64,000 nt of DNA, from contig NZ_MLQS01000017.1 in assembly GCF_001866055.1 (NCBI RefSeq), positions 440,899 through 504,898 of the forward strand, in the 5' to 3' direction. The stretch is from Anaerobacillus alkalidiazotrophicus. Its GTDB lineage: Bacteria > Bacillota > Bacilli > Bacillales_H > Anaerobacillaceae. Of the stretch, positions 9,511 to 17,626 are shown one piece after another. Every line of letters begins with the position of its first letter. Positions within the stretch are counted from its first letter, which is position 1. Both the position numbers and the translations under genes were made by a program. Below the pieces are notes generated by a model. The model was given only the letters and a program-made list of their open reading frames with translations, was not told where the DNA came from and made no database searches.

Positions 9511-11175
9511 ATGGCAAAAGAACGAAAGCGATTAGGCGACCTACTTGTTGAAGCAGGTCTTTTACAGAAAGATCAAGTTGAAGCAACGTTAAGGTCGAAA
9601 AAACAAGGTCAAAAGCTTGGCGACGCGTTACTTGAACGAGGTTTAATCACAGAGCAGCAATTAATTGAAGTATTAGAATTTCAATTAGGTATACCTCATA
9701 TTTCCTTGCAACGCTATCCTGTAGATACAACATTAATGAATATTGTTCCTAAGGAGCTTGCACGAAGAAACATTTTAATCCCAATAAAAAGGAATGGAGA
9801 TCAACTTCTCGTTGCAATGGCTGATCCGATGGACTACAATGCGCTAGATGATTTACGTATGTCTACAGGTTTCCAAGTTGAACAAGTCATTGCATCTAAA
9901 GAAGATATTCTACAAGCGATTAACAAACATTATGCAATAGATGAGTCCATGCGAGACTCTCTTGTAGAACAACTTGAGGAAGATTTAGCTGCAGCTGTAG
10001 CCAATGCAGGTGAAGAAGATGCGCCAGCCATTCGTTTGGTCAATCAAATTTTACTAAATGGAATTCAAAAGAAAGCTAGTGATATTCATATTGATCCTCA
10101 AGAAAAGAAGTTACTTGTTAGGTATAGAGTCGATGGTCTCTTAAAAACTGAGAGAGCTTTACCAAAAAATTTACAAAATGTCTTAACAGCTAGGATTAAA
10201 ATAATGGCAAACTTAAATATTACTGAAACGAGGTTGCCACAAGATGGTAGGATTAAGGTTACGATTGATTTTAATCCGATTGATTTACGAATTTCAACAT
10301 TACCTACTGTTTATGGAGAGAAAATTGTTATACGAATTTTAGATTTAGGTTCTGCCTTAGTGAACCTTGGACAACTTGGTTTTAATAAAATCAACTATAA
10401 ACATTTTGTAAACTTAATTGCAAAGCCTTCAGGTATTATTTTAATTACTGGACCTACGGGTTCTGGGAAAACCTCAACATTATATGCAGCATTGAACCAC
10501 TTAAATAGTGATGAAGTTAATATTATTACGGTTGAGGATCCTGTTGAATATCAAATCGAAGGCATTAATCAAGTACAAGTTAATACAAATGTTGGACTAA
10601 CTTTTGCTACTGGTTTACGTTCAATTTTACGTCAGGACCCTAATATAGTTATGGTCGGGGAAATTCGTGATGCTGAAACTGCTGAAATTGCGATTAGAGC
10701 TTCGCTAACAGGGCATTTAGTATTAAGTACACTCCATACGAATAGTGCAATTGCGACAATTCCCAGGTTAATTGATATGGGGATAGAGCCTTTTTTAGTT
10801 GTATCTTCACTTTCTGGGATCGTTGCTCAACGACTTGTCAGAAAAATTTGTCGTGAATGTAAGGAAGAGTATGAACCAACAGAAATGGAAAAAAATCTAT
10901 ATATACGCCGCGGTATTAAAATGGGTAAAACATATCGTGGTAAAGGCTGTGAGGTTTGTGGTTCTACGGGGTATCAAGGACGTGTCGCAATTCAAGAAAT
11001 ATTGGTTATTGACGATGAAATTCGCCAGATGATGATGAATAACAAAACGACAACATCTATTCGTGATTACGCACTTCAAAATGGGATGGTTTTTCTTATG
11101 GATGATGGTTTATTAAAAGTTAAGCAAGGACTAACAACAATAGAAGAAGTACTAAGGATTGCAATAGAAGACTAG
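9511..11175 (+). CDS. pilB: Type IV pilus extension ATPase with MshEN c-di-GMP motifs
   Basis: PilB is the hexameric cytoplasmic ATPase that powers pilus polymerisation. The N-terminal MshEN region holds two 24-residue motifs, RLGDLLVEAGLL... (from residue 7) and KLGDALLERGLI... (from about residue 35). They match the c-di-GMP-binding consensus except for Lys in the last position of the first. The motor domain has Walker A GPTGSGKT (residues 314-321), an Asp box, a Walker B near MVGEIRDAE and a His box LSTLHTNSA. Four cysteines (447, 450, 480, 483) form the zinc site of GspE/PilB ATPases. pilT follows after 18 bp. Confidence 0.95.
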   Translation: MAKERKRLGDLLVEAGLLQKDQVEATLRSKKQGQKLGDALLERGLITEQQLIEVLEFQLGIPHISLQRYPVDTTLMNIVPKELARRNILIPIKRNGDQLLVAMADPMDYNALDDLRMSTGFQVEQVIASKEDILQAINKHYAIDESMRDSLVEQLEEDLAAAVANAGEEDAPAIRLVNQILLNGIQKKASDIHIDPQEKKLLVRYRVDGLLKTERALPKNLQNVLTARIKIMANLNITETRLPQDGRIKVTIDFNPIDLRISTLPTVYGEKIVIRILDLGSALVNLGQLGFNKINYKHFVNLIAKPSGIILITGPTGSGKTSTLYAALNHLNSDEVNIITVEDPVEYQIEGINQVQVNTNVGLTFATGLRSILRQDPNIVMVGEIRDAETAEIAIRASLTGHLVLSTLHTNSAIATIPRLIDMGIEPFLVVSSLSGIVAQRLVRKICRECKEEYEPTEMEKNLYIRRGIKMGKTYRGKGCEVCGSTGYQGRVAIQEILVIDDEIRQMMMNNKTTTSIRDYALQNGMVFLMDDGLLKVKQGLTTIEEVLRIAIED

Positions 11176-11193
11176 ACAAGGAGGAGCAATGAA

Positions 11194-12234
11194 ATGAAAG
11201 AACGACTTGAAGGATTGTTAAGAGCGGCTTTTGAAAAGGGTGCATCTGATTTACATTTAACAGTCGGTGTTCCTCCTGTTATGAGAATTAACGGTGACCT
11301 AAAACAGTTTGGAGAAGATATTTTAAAGCCAAATGATACAGAAGCAATGGCTAAATCAATCATTTCAGAAGGACTTTGGAAGGTTTTTTTGAAAAAAGGT
11401 GAATTGGACTTTTCTCATGGAATAATTGGTTTATCTAGGTTTCGGATAAATGCTTATTTTCAACGTTCCTGTGTTAGTATGGCTATACGAGTTGTACCGA
11501 CAAGCATACCAACACTCGAACAATTAAACATGCCAGTAGTTCTTAAAGATATAGCCAAAAAACCACATGGACTTGTTCTTGTCACAGGTCCAACTGGAAG
11601 CGGAAAGTCAACGACTCTTGCTGCGATGATTGATCATGTAAATAACACCTATCGAAAGCATATTATTACGTTGGAAGATCCAATAGAATACTTGCATAAA
11701 CATCGCCTATGTATTATTGATCAACGAGAAATAGGGTTTGACACTCAAAATTTTGCTAATGGTCTCCGTGCGTGCTTACGTCAAGATCCTGATGTTATTT
11801 TGGTAGGGGAAATGCGAGATTTAGAAACAATTTCTACAGCTATTACCGCTGCAGAAACAGGTCACCTTGTATTAGGGACGTTGCACACGACAGATGCTCC
11901 CGCTACCATTGATCGAATTATTGATGTATTTCCACCAAACCAACAACCGCAAGTTCGAATACAGCTTGCCTCTGTATTAAAGGCAATTGTGTCTCAACGA
12001 TTACTACCAACTGCAGATAATCAAGGTCGTTGCGCTGCTACGGAAATATTAATTAATAATTCTGCTATAAAAAACTTAATACGAAATGAAAAAATACATC
12101 AAATAACAAGTGTCATGCAGACTAGTAGGGCAGTAGGGATGCATACTCTTGAAATGTCAATAAAAGAGCTCTTAGAACAGAAAAAAATAAGTGAGGAAGT
12201 TGCTCAACCTTATGTTAGTGAGTTGGGGTCGTAA
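11194..12234 (+). CDS. pilT: Type IV pilus retraction ATPase
   Basis: PilT depolymerises pili, giving twitching motility and DNA or surface pulling. The 346-residue protein has Walker A GPTGSGKST from residue 132, ITLEDPIEYLH, Walker B ILVGEMRD and the His box LGTLHTTDA. It lacks both the MshEN region and the zinc cysteines of PilB, as expected. AGGAGG precedes the start. An ATG at 11189 opens only ATGAAATGA and is not the start. The stop overlaps the pilC start by one base, which suggests coupled translation. Its presence argues for retractile pili and against a purely ComG-type pseudopilus. Confidence 0.95.
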   Translation: MKERLEGLLRAAFEKGASDLHLTVGVPPVMRINGDLKQFGEDILKPNDTEAMAKSIISEGLWKVFLKKGELDFSHGIIGLSRFRINAYFQRSCVSMAIRVVPTSIPTLEQLNMPVVLKDIAKKPHGLVLVTGPTGSGKSTTLAAMIDHVNNTYRKHIITLEDPIEYLHKHRLCIIDQREIGFDTQNFANGLRACLRQDPDVILVGEMRDLETISTAITAAETGHLVLGTLHTTDAPATIDRIIDVFPPNQQPQVRIQLASVLKAIVSQRLLPTADNQGRCAATEILINNSAIKNLIRNEKIHQITSVMQTSRAVGMHTLEMSIKELLEQKKISEEVAQPYVSELGS

Positions 12235-13439
12235 TGCCGTATTTTAAGTATACTGCAAGAGATAGAACCGGTAAGTTAAAAGAAGGACGAATAAAAAGTT
12301 TCTCAGAGAGAGAAGCAAAAGAAACATTAATCGCTGATGGAATGATTTTGAAGGAAATTGAAGAATTAACGGGGCTATTATATAAAGATATTTCCTTTGG
12401 AAGTGCGGTAAAGTCACAACAATTTGTCATGTATTTACGTCAATTTTCAACGTTACTAAAAGCTGGAATTTCAGTTATTGATGCGACTAGTATATTAGCT
12501 GAACAAACAAACTCGAAACGATTACAATATACATTAAAATCAATTGAAATAGAACTTCGAGCTGGAAATCCATTCTCTGAAGCTGCTGAAGCTCATAAAA
12601 AAGTTTTTCCAGCCTTGTTTACAAATATGCTTCGTGCAGGTGAAGTAGGCGGGAATTTAGATGAGGTTTTAGAAAGGTTAGCTACTTATTATGAAAAGCA
12701 ATATCTTACTAGACAAAAAGTAATTTCTGCTCTTTCATATCCTGCAGTCGTAGGCTCTATTGCGATAATTGTTGTCGTCTTTCTATTGTCATTCGTCGTT
12801 CCGACATTTGCTGATTTGTTTCGATCATTCGATTCAGAGCTTCCGTTGATTACCAAGATGGTTTTATCAGCTGGTAGTGTTTTTAAAAAAGTTTGGTGGT
12901 TGCTAATTTTATTATTTATTGGCATGGTTGTCGCTTTTAAAGTCATTCAAGAAAATCGACGCTATAAATATTATTTTGACTTATTAATTTTGAAAATTCC
13001 TATCTTTGGATCATTATTTCAAAAAGCGGTATTAGCAAGAATGACACGTACACTAGGGTCACTATTTTCTTCATCAGTCCCAATTTTACATGCAGTTTCG
13101 ATCGTTGAGAAAATAGTAGGAAATGAAGTAGTGGCAAAGGTAATCCGTGAATCCCGAAACGCACTAGAAAAAGGGGAATCGATAGCGGGTCCTATGGAAG
13201 CCCATTGGATTTTTCCACCACTTGTAACTCAGATGGTGCGAGTAGGAGAGAAAACGGGATCACTTGACACAATGCTAGACAAGGTCGCCGATTTTTACGA
13301 GACAGAAGTAGACATCGCTACAGAACGCATTAAATCATTAATAGAACCTTTAATGATAGTCGTTCTAGCAGGTATAGTCGGAGTTATCGTTGCTTCGATT
13401 GCCATACCAATGTTTCAGATTTTTGAAAATATTGGGTAA
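12234..13439 (+). CDS. pilC: Type IV pilus inner-membrane platform protein
   Basis: PilC is the polytopic platform on which PilB and PilT act. The 401-residue sequence has the family start (PYFKYTARDRTGKLKEG), two GspF domains with the RAGEVGGNLDEVLERLA and RVGEKTGSLDTMLDKVA repeats, and three membrane segments (about residues 167-190, 215-236 and 370-393). The final helix ends in the usual PMFQIFENIG. It begins on the last base of the pilT stop codon. No clear terminator follows; the 285-bp gap before pilA contains a separate promoter candidate. Confidence 0.95.
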   Translation: MPYFKYTARDRTGKLKEGRIKSFSEREAKETLIADGMILKEIEELTGLLYKDISFGSAVKSQQFVMYLRQFSTLLKAGISVIDATSILAEQTNSKRLQYTLKSIEIELRAGNPFSEAAEAHKKVFPALFTNMLRAGEVGGNLDEVLERLATYYEKQYLTRQKVISALSYPAVVGSIAIIVVVFLLSFVVPTFADLFRSFDSELPLITKMVLSAGSVFKKVWWLLILLFIGMVVAFKVIQENRRYKYYFDLLILKIPIFGSLFQKAVLARMTRTLGSLFSSSVPILHAVSIVEKIVGNEVVAKVIRESRNALEKGESIAGPMEAHWIFPPLVTQMVRVGEKTGSLDTMLDKVADFYETEVDIATERIKSLIEPLMIVVLAGIVGVIVASIAIPMFQIFENIG

Positions 13440-13607
13440 AAAGTCATAAAAAGTACTAGTCAAAATGATATAAAACTACTAGAAGAAAACTATTAATAGT
13501 ATTATAATAGTATTAGTATTAAATAAAACAATATTTTGAAGCAAAGAAGAATCATCTATATTTGGGCACTTGGATGATTTGGAGCTAGTAGTGCAACCGG
13601 CCAAATT

Positions 13608-13636
13608 TTGTATATGCATAAATTTATGGATATAGA
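13608..13636 (+). promoter_or_regulatory. Candidate sigma-A promoter for the major pilin gene
   Basis: TTGTAT (13608-13613) and TATAGA (13631-13636) are spaced by exactly 17 bases and lie 89 bp upstream of pilA. The rest of the 285-bp gap (13440-13724) is AT-rich. It contains an imperfect AATACTATTA palindrome cluster near 13490-13520 and an ATCATC/GATGAT hairpin at about 13551-13578, with no gene. A separate pilin promoter would allow high pilin output. Confidence 0.5.
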
Positions 13637-13724
13637 AGAGTTGGTCGTCTTTTATTTTTAAAGTCATTTCGTTGCAAACAGCTTTAAGTAAACTTCAAAA
13701 AAACTTATTAATGGAGGAAAGATA

Positions 13725-14165
13725 ATGAGAAAATTGTTAAAAAACCAAAAAGGTTTGACGTTAATTGAATTGTTAGCAGTTATTGTTATTTTAGGGATTA
13801 TTGCAGCGATTGCAGTACCGAGTATAGGTGGGATAATAAGTAAAACTGAGGATAAAGCAATTGTAGCAGAGGCAATCCAGATCATTAACGCAGCTAAATT
13901 AGATCGAGCTGCTAATGGAGCTGCAATGAAATGGACACATACTGGTAAAGATAATAGTAGAAAATTGGAGGAATATTTAGAGAAAGTAGATCAAAATAAT
14001 ACTAATTATACTGTTACACGTAATGGAGTAGAATTTTCAATAAGTGGACATCCAGCAGTTCAAAAAATAGGTGGTACAGTAGATGGAAGTGTTACTGAAA
14101 AAGAATTAAATGACTTTGCTAGAGATGGTAAAAAGAAAGAAAGTGATCCTGATCCTAATGATTAA
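13725..14165 (+). CDS. pilA: Major type IV pilin
   Basis: The leader ends at Gly10 and the mature protein starts LTLIELLAVIVILGIIAAIAVPSI, with Glu at +5 (Glu15) and the Pro of type IVa pilins. The 146-residue product has a short globular domain and a polar, charged end (KKKESDPDPND). No cysteine pair is visible, so there is no disulfide-bounded D-region. GGAGGAAAG precedes the ATG. The gene ends in two consecutive stops. Beyond them, in the same frame, 14170-14199 repeats 28 of 30 bases of the coding tail 14104-14133. This indicates a tandem duplication that replaced the original C-terminus (see findings). Confidence 0.92.
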   Translation: MRKLLKNQKGLTLIELLAVIVILGIIAAIAVPSIGGIISKTEDKAIVAEAIQIINAAKLDRAANGAAMKWTHTGKDNSRKLEEYLEKVDQNNTNYTVTRNGVEFSISGHPAVQKIGGTVDGSVTEKELNDFARDGKKKESDPDPND

Positions 14166-14199
14166 TAACAATTAAATGATTTTGCTAGAGAAGGTAAAA
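14104..14199 (+). repeat. In-frame tandem duplication of the pilA tail
   Basis: The units 14104-14133 and 14170-14199 match at 28 of 30 bases and are offset by 66 bases, exactly 22 codons. The first lies inside pilA (ELNDFARDGK). The second follows the double stop and would read QLNDFAREGKTIVD before its own double stop. Confidence 0.85.
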
Positions 14200-14272
14200 C
14201 GATTGTTGATTAATAGTATGTGAGAAAAAATGAGTTATTATAAATATTCATAGAAAGGTATGTCACTTATTT

Positions 14273-15040
14273 ATGATGGCAAGTATCTACCTCTACACCT
14301 TCACCCTAGGTCTTGTCCTAGGGTCTTTTTACAACGTCGTTGGTTTGCGGTTGCCGAATGGTCAATCGATTGTTCGTCCCCGTTCTCACTGTTCAAAATG
14401 CAAGCGGACGTTATCTGCATTAGAATTGATTCCTGTTACTTCTTACATATTTCAAAAGGGGAAGTGTAAAGGATGTGGGACGAAAATATCTCCCATCTAC
14501 CCTTTCATAGAGGCTGCTACGGGTCTTTTATTTGTTTATGCATTTTATCAATTTGGGCTTACATTGGAAACTATTGTTGCTTGGGTTTTCATTTCATTAC
14601 TCATTATCATTTTTGTTTCTGATATCCACTATATGATAATCCCAGATCAAGTTTTACTTTTCTTTGCACCAATTCTTTTAGTCATGCGTTTGTTTGTAGC
14701 GCCTTTAGACACATGGTGGAACCCATTTTTAGGTGGAGTTATCGGCTTTACTTTACTACTAGCCATTGCCATTATTAGTAAAGGTGGTATGGGTGGCGGT
14801 GACATTAAATTATTTGCTGTCATTGGGATTACTTTAGGGTGGTCCGGGGTTTTACTTGCTTTTTTTCTTTCTACATTGATCGGGGCAATTATTGGTATAA
14901 TAGGTTTAACGTTAGGGAAAATAAGGCGTGGTGAGCCCATACCATTTGGACCATTTATCGTAATAGCAACTCTCATCACTTATTTTTTCGAAAAAGAGAT
15001 TTTTACATGGTATTGGAGTTTATTTATATCCCACTATTAA
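14273..15040 (+). CDS. pilD: Prepilin leader peptidase / N-methyltransferase
   Basis: This A24 aspartic protease cleaves prepilins after Gly and methylates the new N-terminus. It is the orthologue of comC, which occupies this place in B. subtilis. The 255-residue protein has the cytoplasmic zinc-type CxxC pairs (CSKCKRTL and CKGCG, about residues 43-72), two catalytic aspartates (VSDIHYMIIPDQ and GGGDIKLF) and about seven membrane helices. ATGs at 14273 and 14276 are both possible; an AAAGG lies rather far upstream, so the start is approximate. It should process all four prepilins encoded upstream. Confidence 0.93.
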   Translation: MMASIYLYTFTLGLVLGSFYNVVGLRLPNGQSIVRPRSHCSKCKRTLSALELIPVTSYIFQKGKCKGCGTKISPIYPFIEAATGLLFVYAFYQFGLTLETIVAWVFISLLIIIFVSDIHYMIIPDQVLLFFAPILLVMRLFVAPLDTWWNPFLGGVIGFTLLLAIAIISKGGMGGGDIKLFAVIGITLGWSGVLLAFFLSTLIGAIIGIIGLTLGKIRRGEPIPFGPFIVIATLITYFFEKEIFTWYWSLFISHY

Positions 15041-15131
15041 ATGGGCATTTACCTACAACAGAAAAAAGGGAAAATTTGGTTTGGGAGAAACGATTCTGAA
15101 AATCGGACAAGTTTACCTTTTAATTATGAAG

Positions 15132-15137
15132 TATAAT
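15132..15137 (+). promoter_or_regulatory. Possible -10 element before pilM
   Basis: A perfect TATAAT lies 68 bp before pilM in a 164-bp gap. No good -35 is seen at 16-18 bases, so this may be an extended or activator-dependent promoter, or chance. Confidence 0.25.
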
Positions 15138-15204
15138 GACCCTGCTTACTGAATGGTGGTAAAATTAGTTAGAATCATTGTCATTAGAAACGTGGTGAAA
15201 AACT

Positions 15205-16206
15205 GTGGTGTTTTTTCGTGGAAAAAAGCAAATGAGAACAGCGATAATCATTAAAGATCATGTGATTCGCTTTGTTCATGCAAAGCGAGCAGACTTAGCT
15301 AGTATTGATTCCTTTGGAGAAAGGTATTTACCTACTGGAGTGATTCATGATGGGAAAATCGTCGAGTGGGAAACGTTAGAAGGGATATTGCAGGATTGTA
15401 TTGAAGAATGGCAGTTAAAGAAACATTATGTTCAGTTTATTGTTCCTGATGCCTATACGGTTTTACGTCATGTTCAAGTACCCCTTAGCATAAAAGTAGA
15501 TGAAATAAAGGGGTATTTATATACAGTTATTGGCGAAACGGTACATCTGCCGTTTGATGAAGCTACCTTTGATATCCATAACTTAGGTGAGAAAGATGGT
15601 CAAAGAGAAGTTTTGTTAATTGCTACACCAGAAAAGAAAGTCCAGGAATACGTAAATTTATTAACTGAAGTGAAGGTAAAGCCGAATGCTGCCGACATCT
15701 CAGTTTTATCTCTATACAGATTAGTACATTTTTTGGATCGAGATAATAAAAATGATCATTTTTTGTTTGTACAAGTTGATTTACTATCAATAAATATTAC
15801 AATTTTTCATAATCAGAAACCTGTTTTTATGAGGCACATAAAGCTATCGACCGAAAATAAGTGGAGGTATTTGAACGAAGGTGAAGGTATCGAAGAAGTT
15901 TCTTGGGAAGGAAATCAAAGTGAGATAGAAAACCAAGTACAAGACATCATAACGGAAGTTGAGCGGATTATGAATTATTATCGTTACAGTATGAGGCAAG
16001 GAAAATATCGTGTAACAAAATTGGTTGTAGTCGGAGATCATCCATATTTAAGTGATATTAGGAAGAAATTTCAAAAATCTTTTGATATTGATATCGAAAC
16101 GATAAGCAAAGAGTCAATTAAGACTATGAATGGAAAAGAGATACCTGAACGCTTCTATGAAATTGTAGGATTAGCTTTGAAAAAAGAGGTTCACGATGTT
16201 AGTTGA
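15205..16206 (+). CDS. pilM: PilM-like actin-fold pilus assembly ATPase
   Basis: PilM is a cytoplasmic actin-like protein that recruits PilN and couples the motor to the membrane alignment complex. The 333-residue protein matches the family pattern: a strand IIIKDHVIRFVHAK, an early YLPTGVIHDGKI segment, an FIVPDAYTVLRHV strand, and later FVQVDLLSINITIF and KLVVVGDHPYL. The start is uncertain. GTG at 15205 or 15208 is used by the frame, while ATG at 15232 would remove nine residues. It overlaps pilN by 11 bases. Confidence 0.8.
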   Translation: MVFFRGKKQMRTAIIIKDHVIRFVHAKRADLASIDSFGERYLPTGVIHDGKIVEWETLEGILQDCIEEWQLKKHYVQFIVPDAYTVLRHVQVPLSIKVDEIKGYLYTVIGETVHLPFDEATFDIHNLGEKDGQREVLLIATPEKKVQEYVNLLTEVKVKPNAADISVLSLYRLVHFLDRDNKNDHFLFVQVDLLSINITIFHNQKPVFMRHIKLSTENKWRYLNEGEGIEEVSWEGNQSEIENQVQDIITEVERIMNYYRYSMRQGKYRVTKLVVVGDHPYLSDIRKKFQKSFDIDIETISKESIKTMNGKEIPERFYEIVGLALKKEVHDVS

Positions 16207-16774
16207 AATTAATTTATTAACGGAAAAAGATAAAAAAGATATAACGAATTGGCTAATCGTCACGGTGATCTTTGTCCTATTACTCGTTTCTTTACTATTC
16301 ATTTATGTCCATAGTAATAAATATGAGGTAGAAATTGATGCTCTTACAGACGAGCGCTCCTTCGTTCAGGAACAAATTTCCCTAAAACAGCAGTTATTCG
16401 ACGATAAGCCAGCTTCCTATCATGAACAATTGAAAACAGCAATTTATTCTTTAGAAAAAAGAGTTATTCCAACTTCAATGCTTCTAAATGAGGTGGTGAG
16501 ATTATTGCCTGAACATGGTTATTTCTCACAGTTTTACTTTCAAAAACCTGACGAGGTAACGATAATTGCTTATTTTGACCAAATGTCTTCCATTGCTGCC
16601 TATAGTTATGAGCTAAATAAGTCTCCATATATGTTTTCTGTTCATTTAACGAGTATTGAAACAGCAATGATGGTTGGAAATGAAACGATAGTTGATGATA
16701 TTTTACCGAGGTATGTTGCTAGTTTTACAATAAAAGTAAATCGATCAGCTTTTCTTGTAAGGGAGGACTCATAG
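16196..16774 (+). CDS. pilN: PilN-like membrane assembly protein
   Basis: The product starts MLVEINLLTEKDK, a version of the INLLP-type cytoplasmic motif by which PilN binds PilM. One membrane helix follows (about residues 19-39), then a periplasm-equivalent coiled coil and a ferredoxin-like domain ending in a beta-rich region. At 192 residues it is normal in size. It overlaps the end of pilM by 11 bases, which supports coupled synthesis. A Gram-positive cell has no secretin, so the complex probably aligns the platform with the wall. Confidence 0.8.
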   Translation: MLVEINLLTEKDKKDITNWLIVTVIFVLLLVSLLFIYVHSNKYEVEIDALTDERSFVQEQISLKQQLFDDKPASYHEQLKTAIYSLEKRVIPTSMLLNEVVRLLPEHGYFSQFYFQKPDEVTIIAYFDQMSSIAAYSYELNKSPYMFSVHLTSIETAMMVGNETIVDDILPRYVASFTIKVNRSAFLVREDS

Positions 16775-17458
16775 ATGAAAGTATCATTTACGAAGAAAAA
16801 ACTGATCACTCTCATTACTGGAATAGTTTTAGTTTTCATTAGTTACCTGGGTTGCTACTTTTATTTGATTTACCCCAAATTAACGATTATCGATCAGGTA
16901 ACTCACCAACTTGAAACTGAAAAACAAATTTTATTGACATTAGAAAAAAGTCTTTTAAAAGAAGAGGACCATATTGAAGAAACAACTGAACTGCAAAGGC
17001 AGCTACCAGTTGAGCCACTCATGGACCAATTACTATTAGATTTTCAGAGAGTAGAGGCATTATCAAACAGCTACATTATTTCAATGACTATTGATCAGGA
17101 TTCAACCGTTCATTCTGTGGTTCAAGAAGACGTGGAAGAAAACTTGGAAAATTCGTTTGATACAATAGAAGGAATAGTGGTAATGAATGTAAGTGTAACA
17201 GTCAATGCAAAAATGTATGAAGATCTTTTTCAATTTCTTGTTGAGATCGACCGTTTACCTAGAATAGTAAGTATAGATAACATTTCATTTATAGGAGCGC
17301 AAGAAACAGAAATCATTCACGATCCTCAAGAGTATCTTGAGTTTTTTGTAACAGTAAGTACGTTTTATTACCCTGATTTATATGAGTTGAGTGATGAGGT
17401 ACCAAAAGTTATTCATCCTAACCCTAGTGAGAAACAAAGTCCGCTTCTCATCCAATAA
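16775..17458 (+). CDS. pilO: PilO-like membrane assembly protein
   Basis: The 227-residue protein has one N-terminal membrane helix (about residues 9-30), a coiled coil (QLETEKQILLTLEKSLLKEE) and a C-terminal alpha/beta domain, the PilO layout. The LPVEPLMDQLLLDFQRVEALS segment resembles the LP-x-EIPxLLxxISxxA motif of PilO. It begins immediately after the pilN stop, with GGGAGG seven bases before the ATG. It closes the pilus operon at a strong terminator. The sequence is diverged, so the name rests on order and topology as well as on the motif. Confidence 0.75.
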   Translation: MKVSFTKKKLITLITGIVLVFISYLGCYFYLIYPKLTIIDQVTHQLETEKQILLTLEKSLLKEEDHIEETTELQRQLPVEPLMDQLLLDFQRVEALSNSYIISMTIDQDSTVHSVVQEDVEENLENSFDTIEGIVVMNVSVTVNAKMYEDLFQFLVEIDRLPRIVSIDNISFIGAQETEIIHDPQEYLEFFVTVSTFYYPDLYELSDEVPKVIHPNPSEKQSPLLIQ

Positions 17459-17465
17459 AAAAATT

Positions 17466-17530
17466 AGAACAAGACTGACTTAAAGTGTACTACGTGTAAA
17501 AGACATTTTATCAGAAGTCTTGTTCTTTTT
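17466..17530 (+). terminator. Intrinsic terminator of the pilus operon
   Basis: AGAACAAGACT (17466-17476) pairs perfectly with AGTCTTGTTCT (17516-17526), followed by a T-run. Confidence 0.85.
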
Positions 17531-17626
17531 TAGGAAATTATTTCTATATCCCTTTTATTTTTCTAGTTCTATCTATCAATATTTATTAATAGACTATAGT
17601 AAATTGATTATAGAAAGGAGCTGGCA

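Noticed and set aside
13540..13625. A c-di-GMP riboswitch before pilA (GCAAAG near 13542 and GCAACCGGCC near 13592).
   Set aside because: The two halves do not occur in the order and spacing of the c-di-GMP-I aptamer, and the paired stems could not be drawn convincingly.
14260..14469. ORF of 69 codons overlapping the prepilin peptidase start.
   Set aside because: It is out of frame with a clear pilD coding region and shows no recognisable protein pattern; it is a shadow frame.
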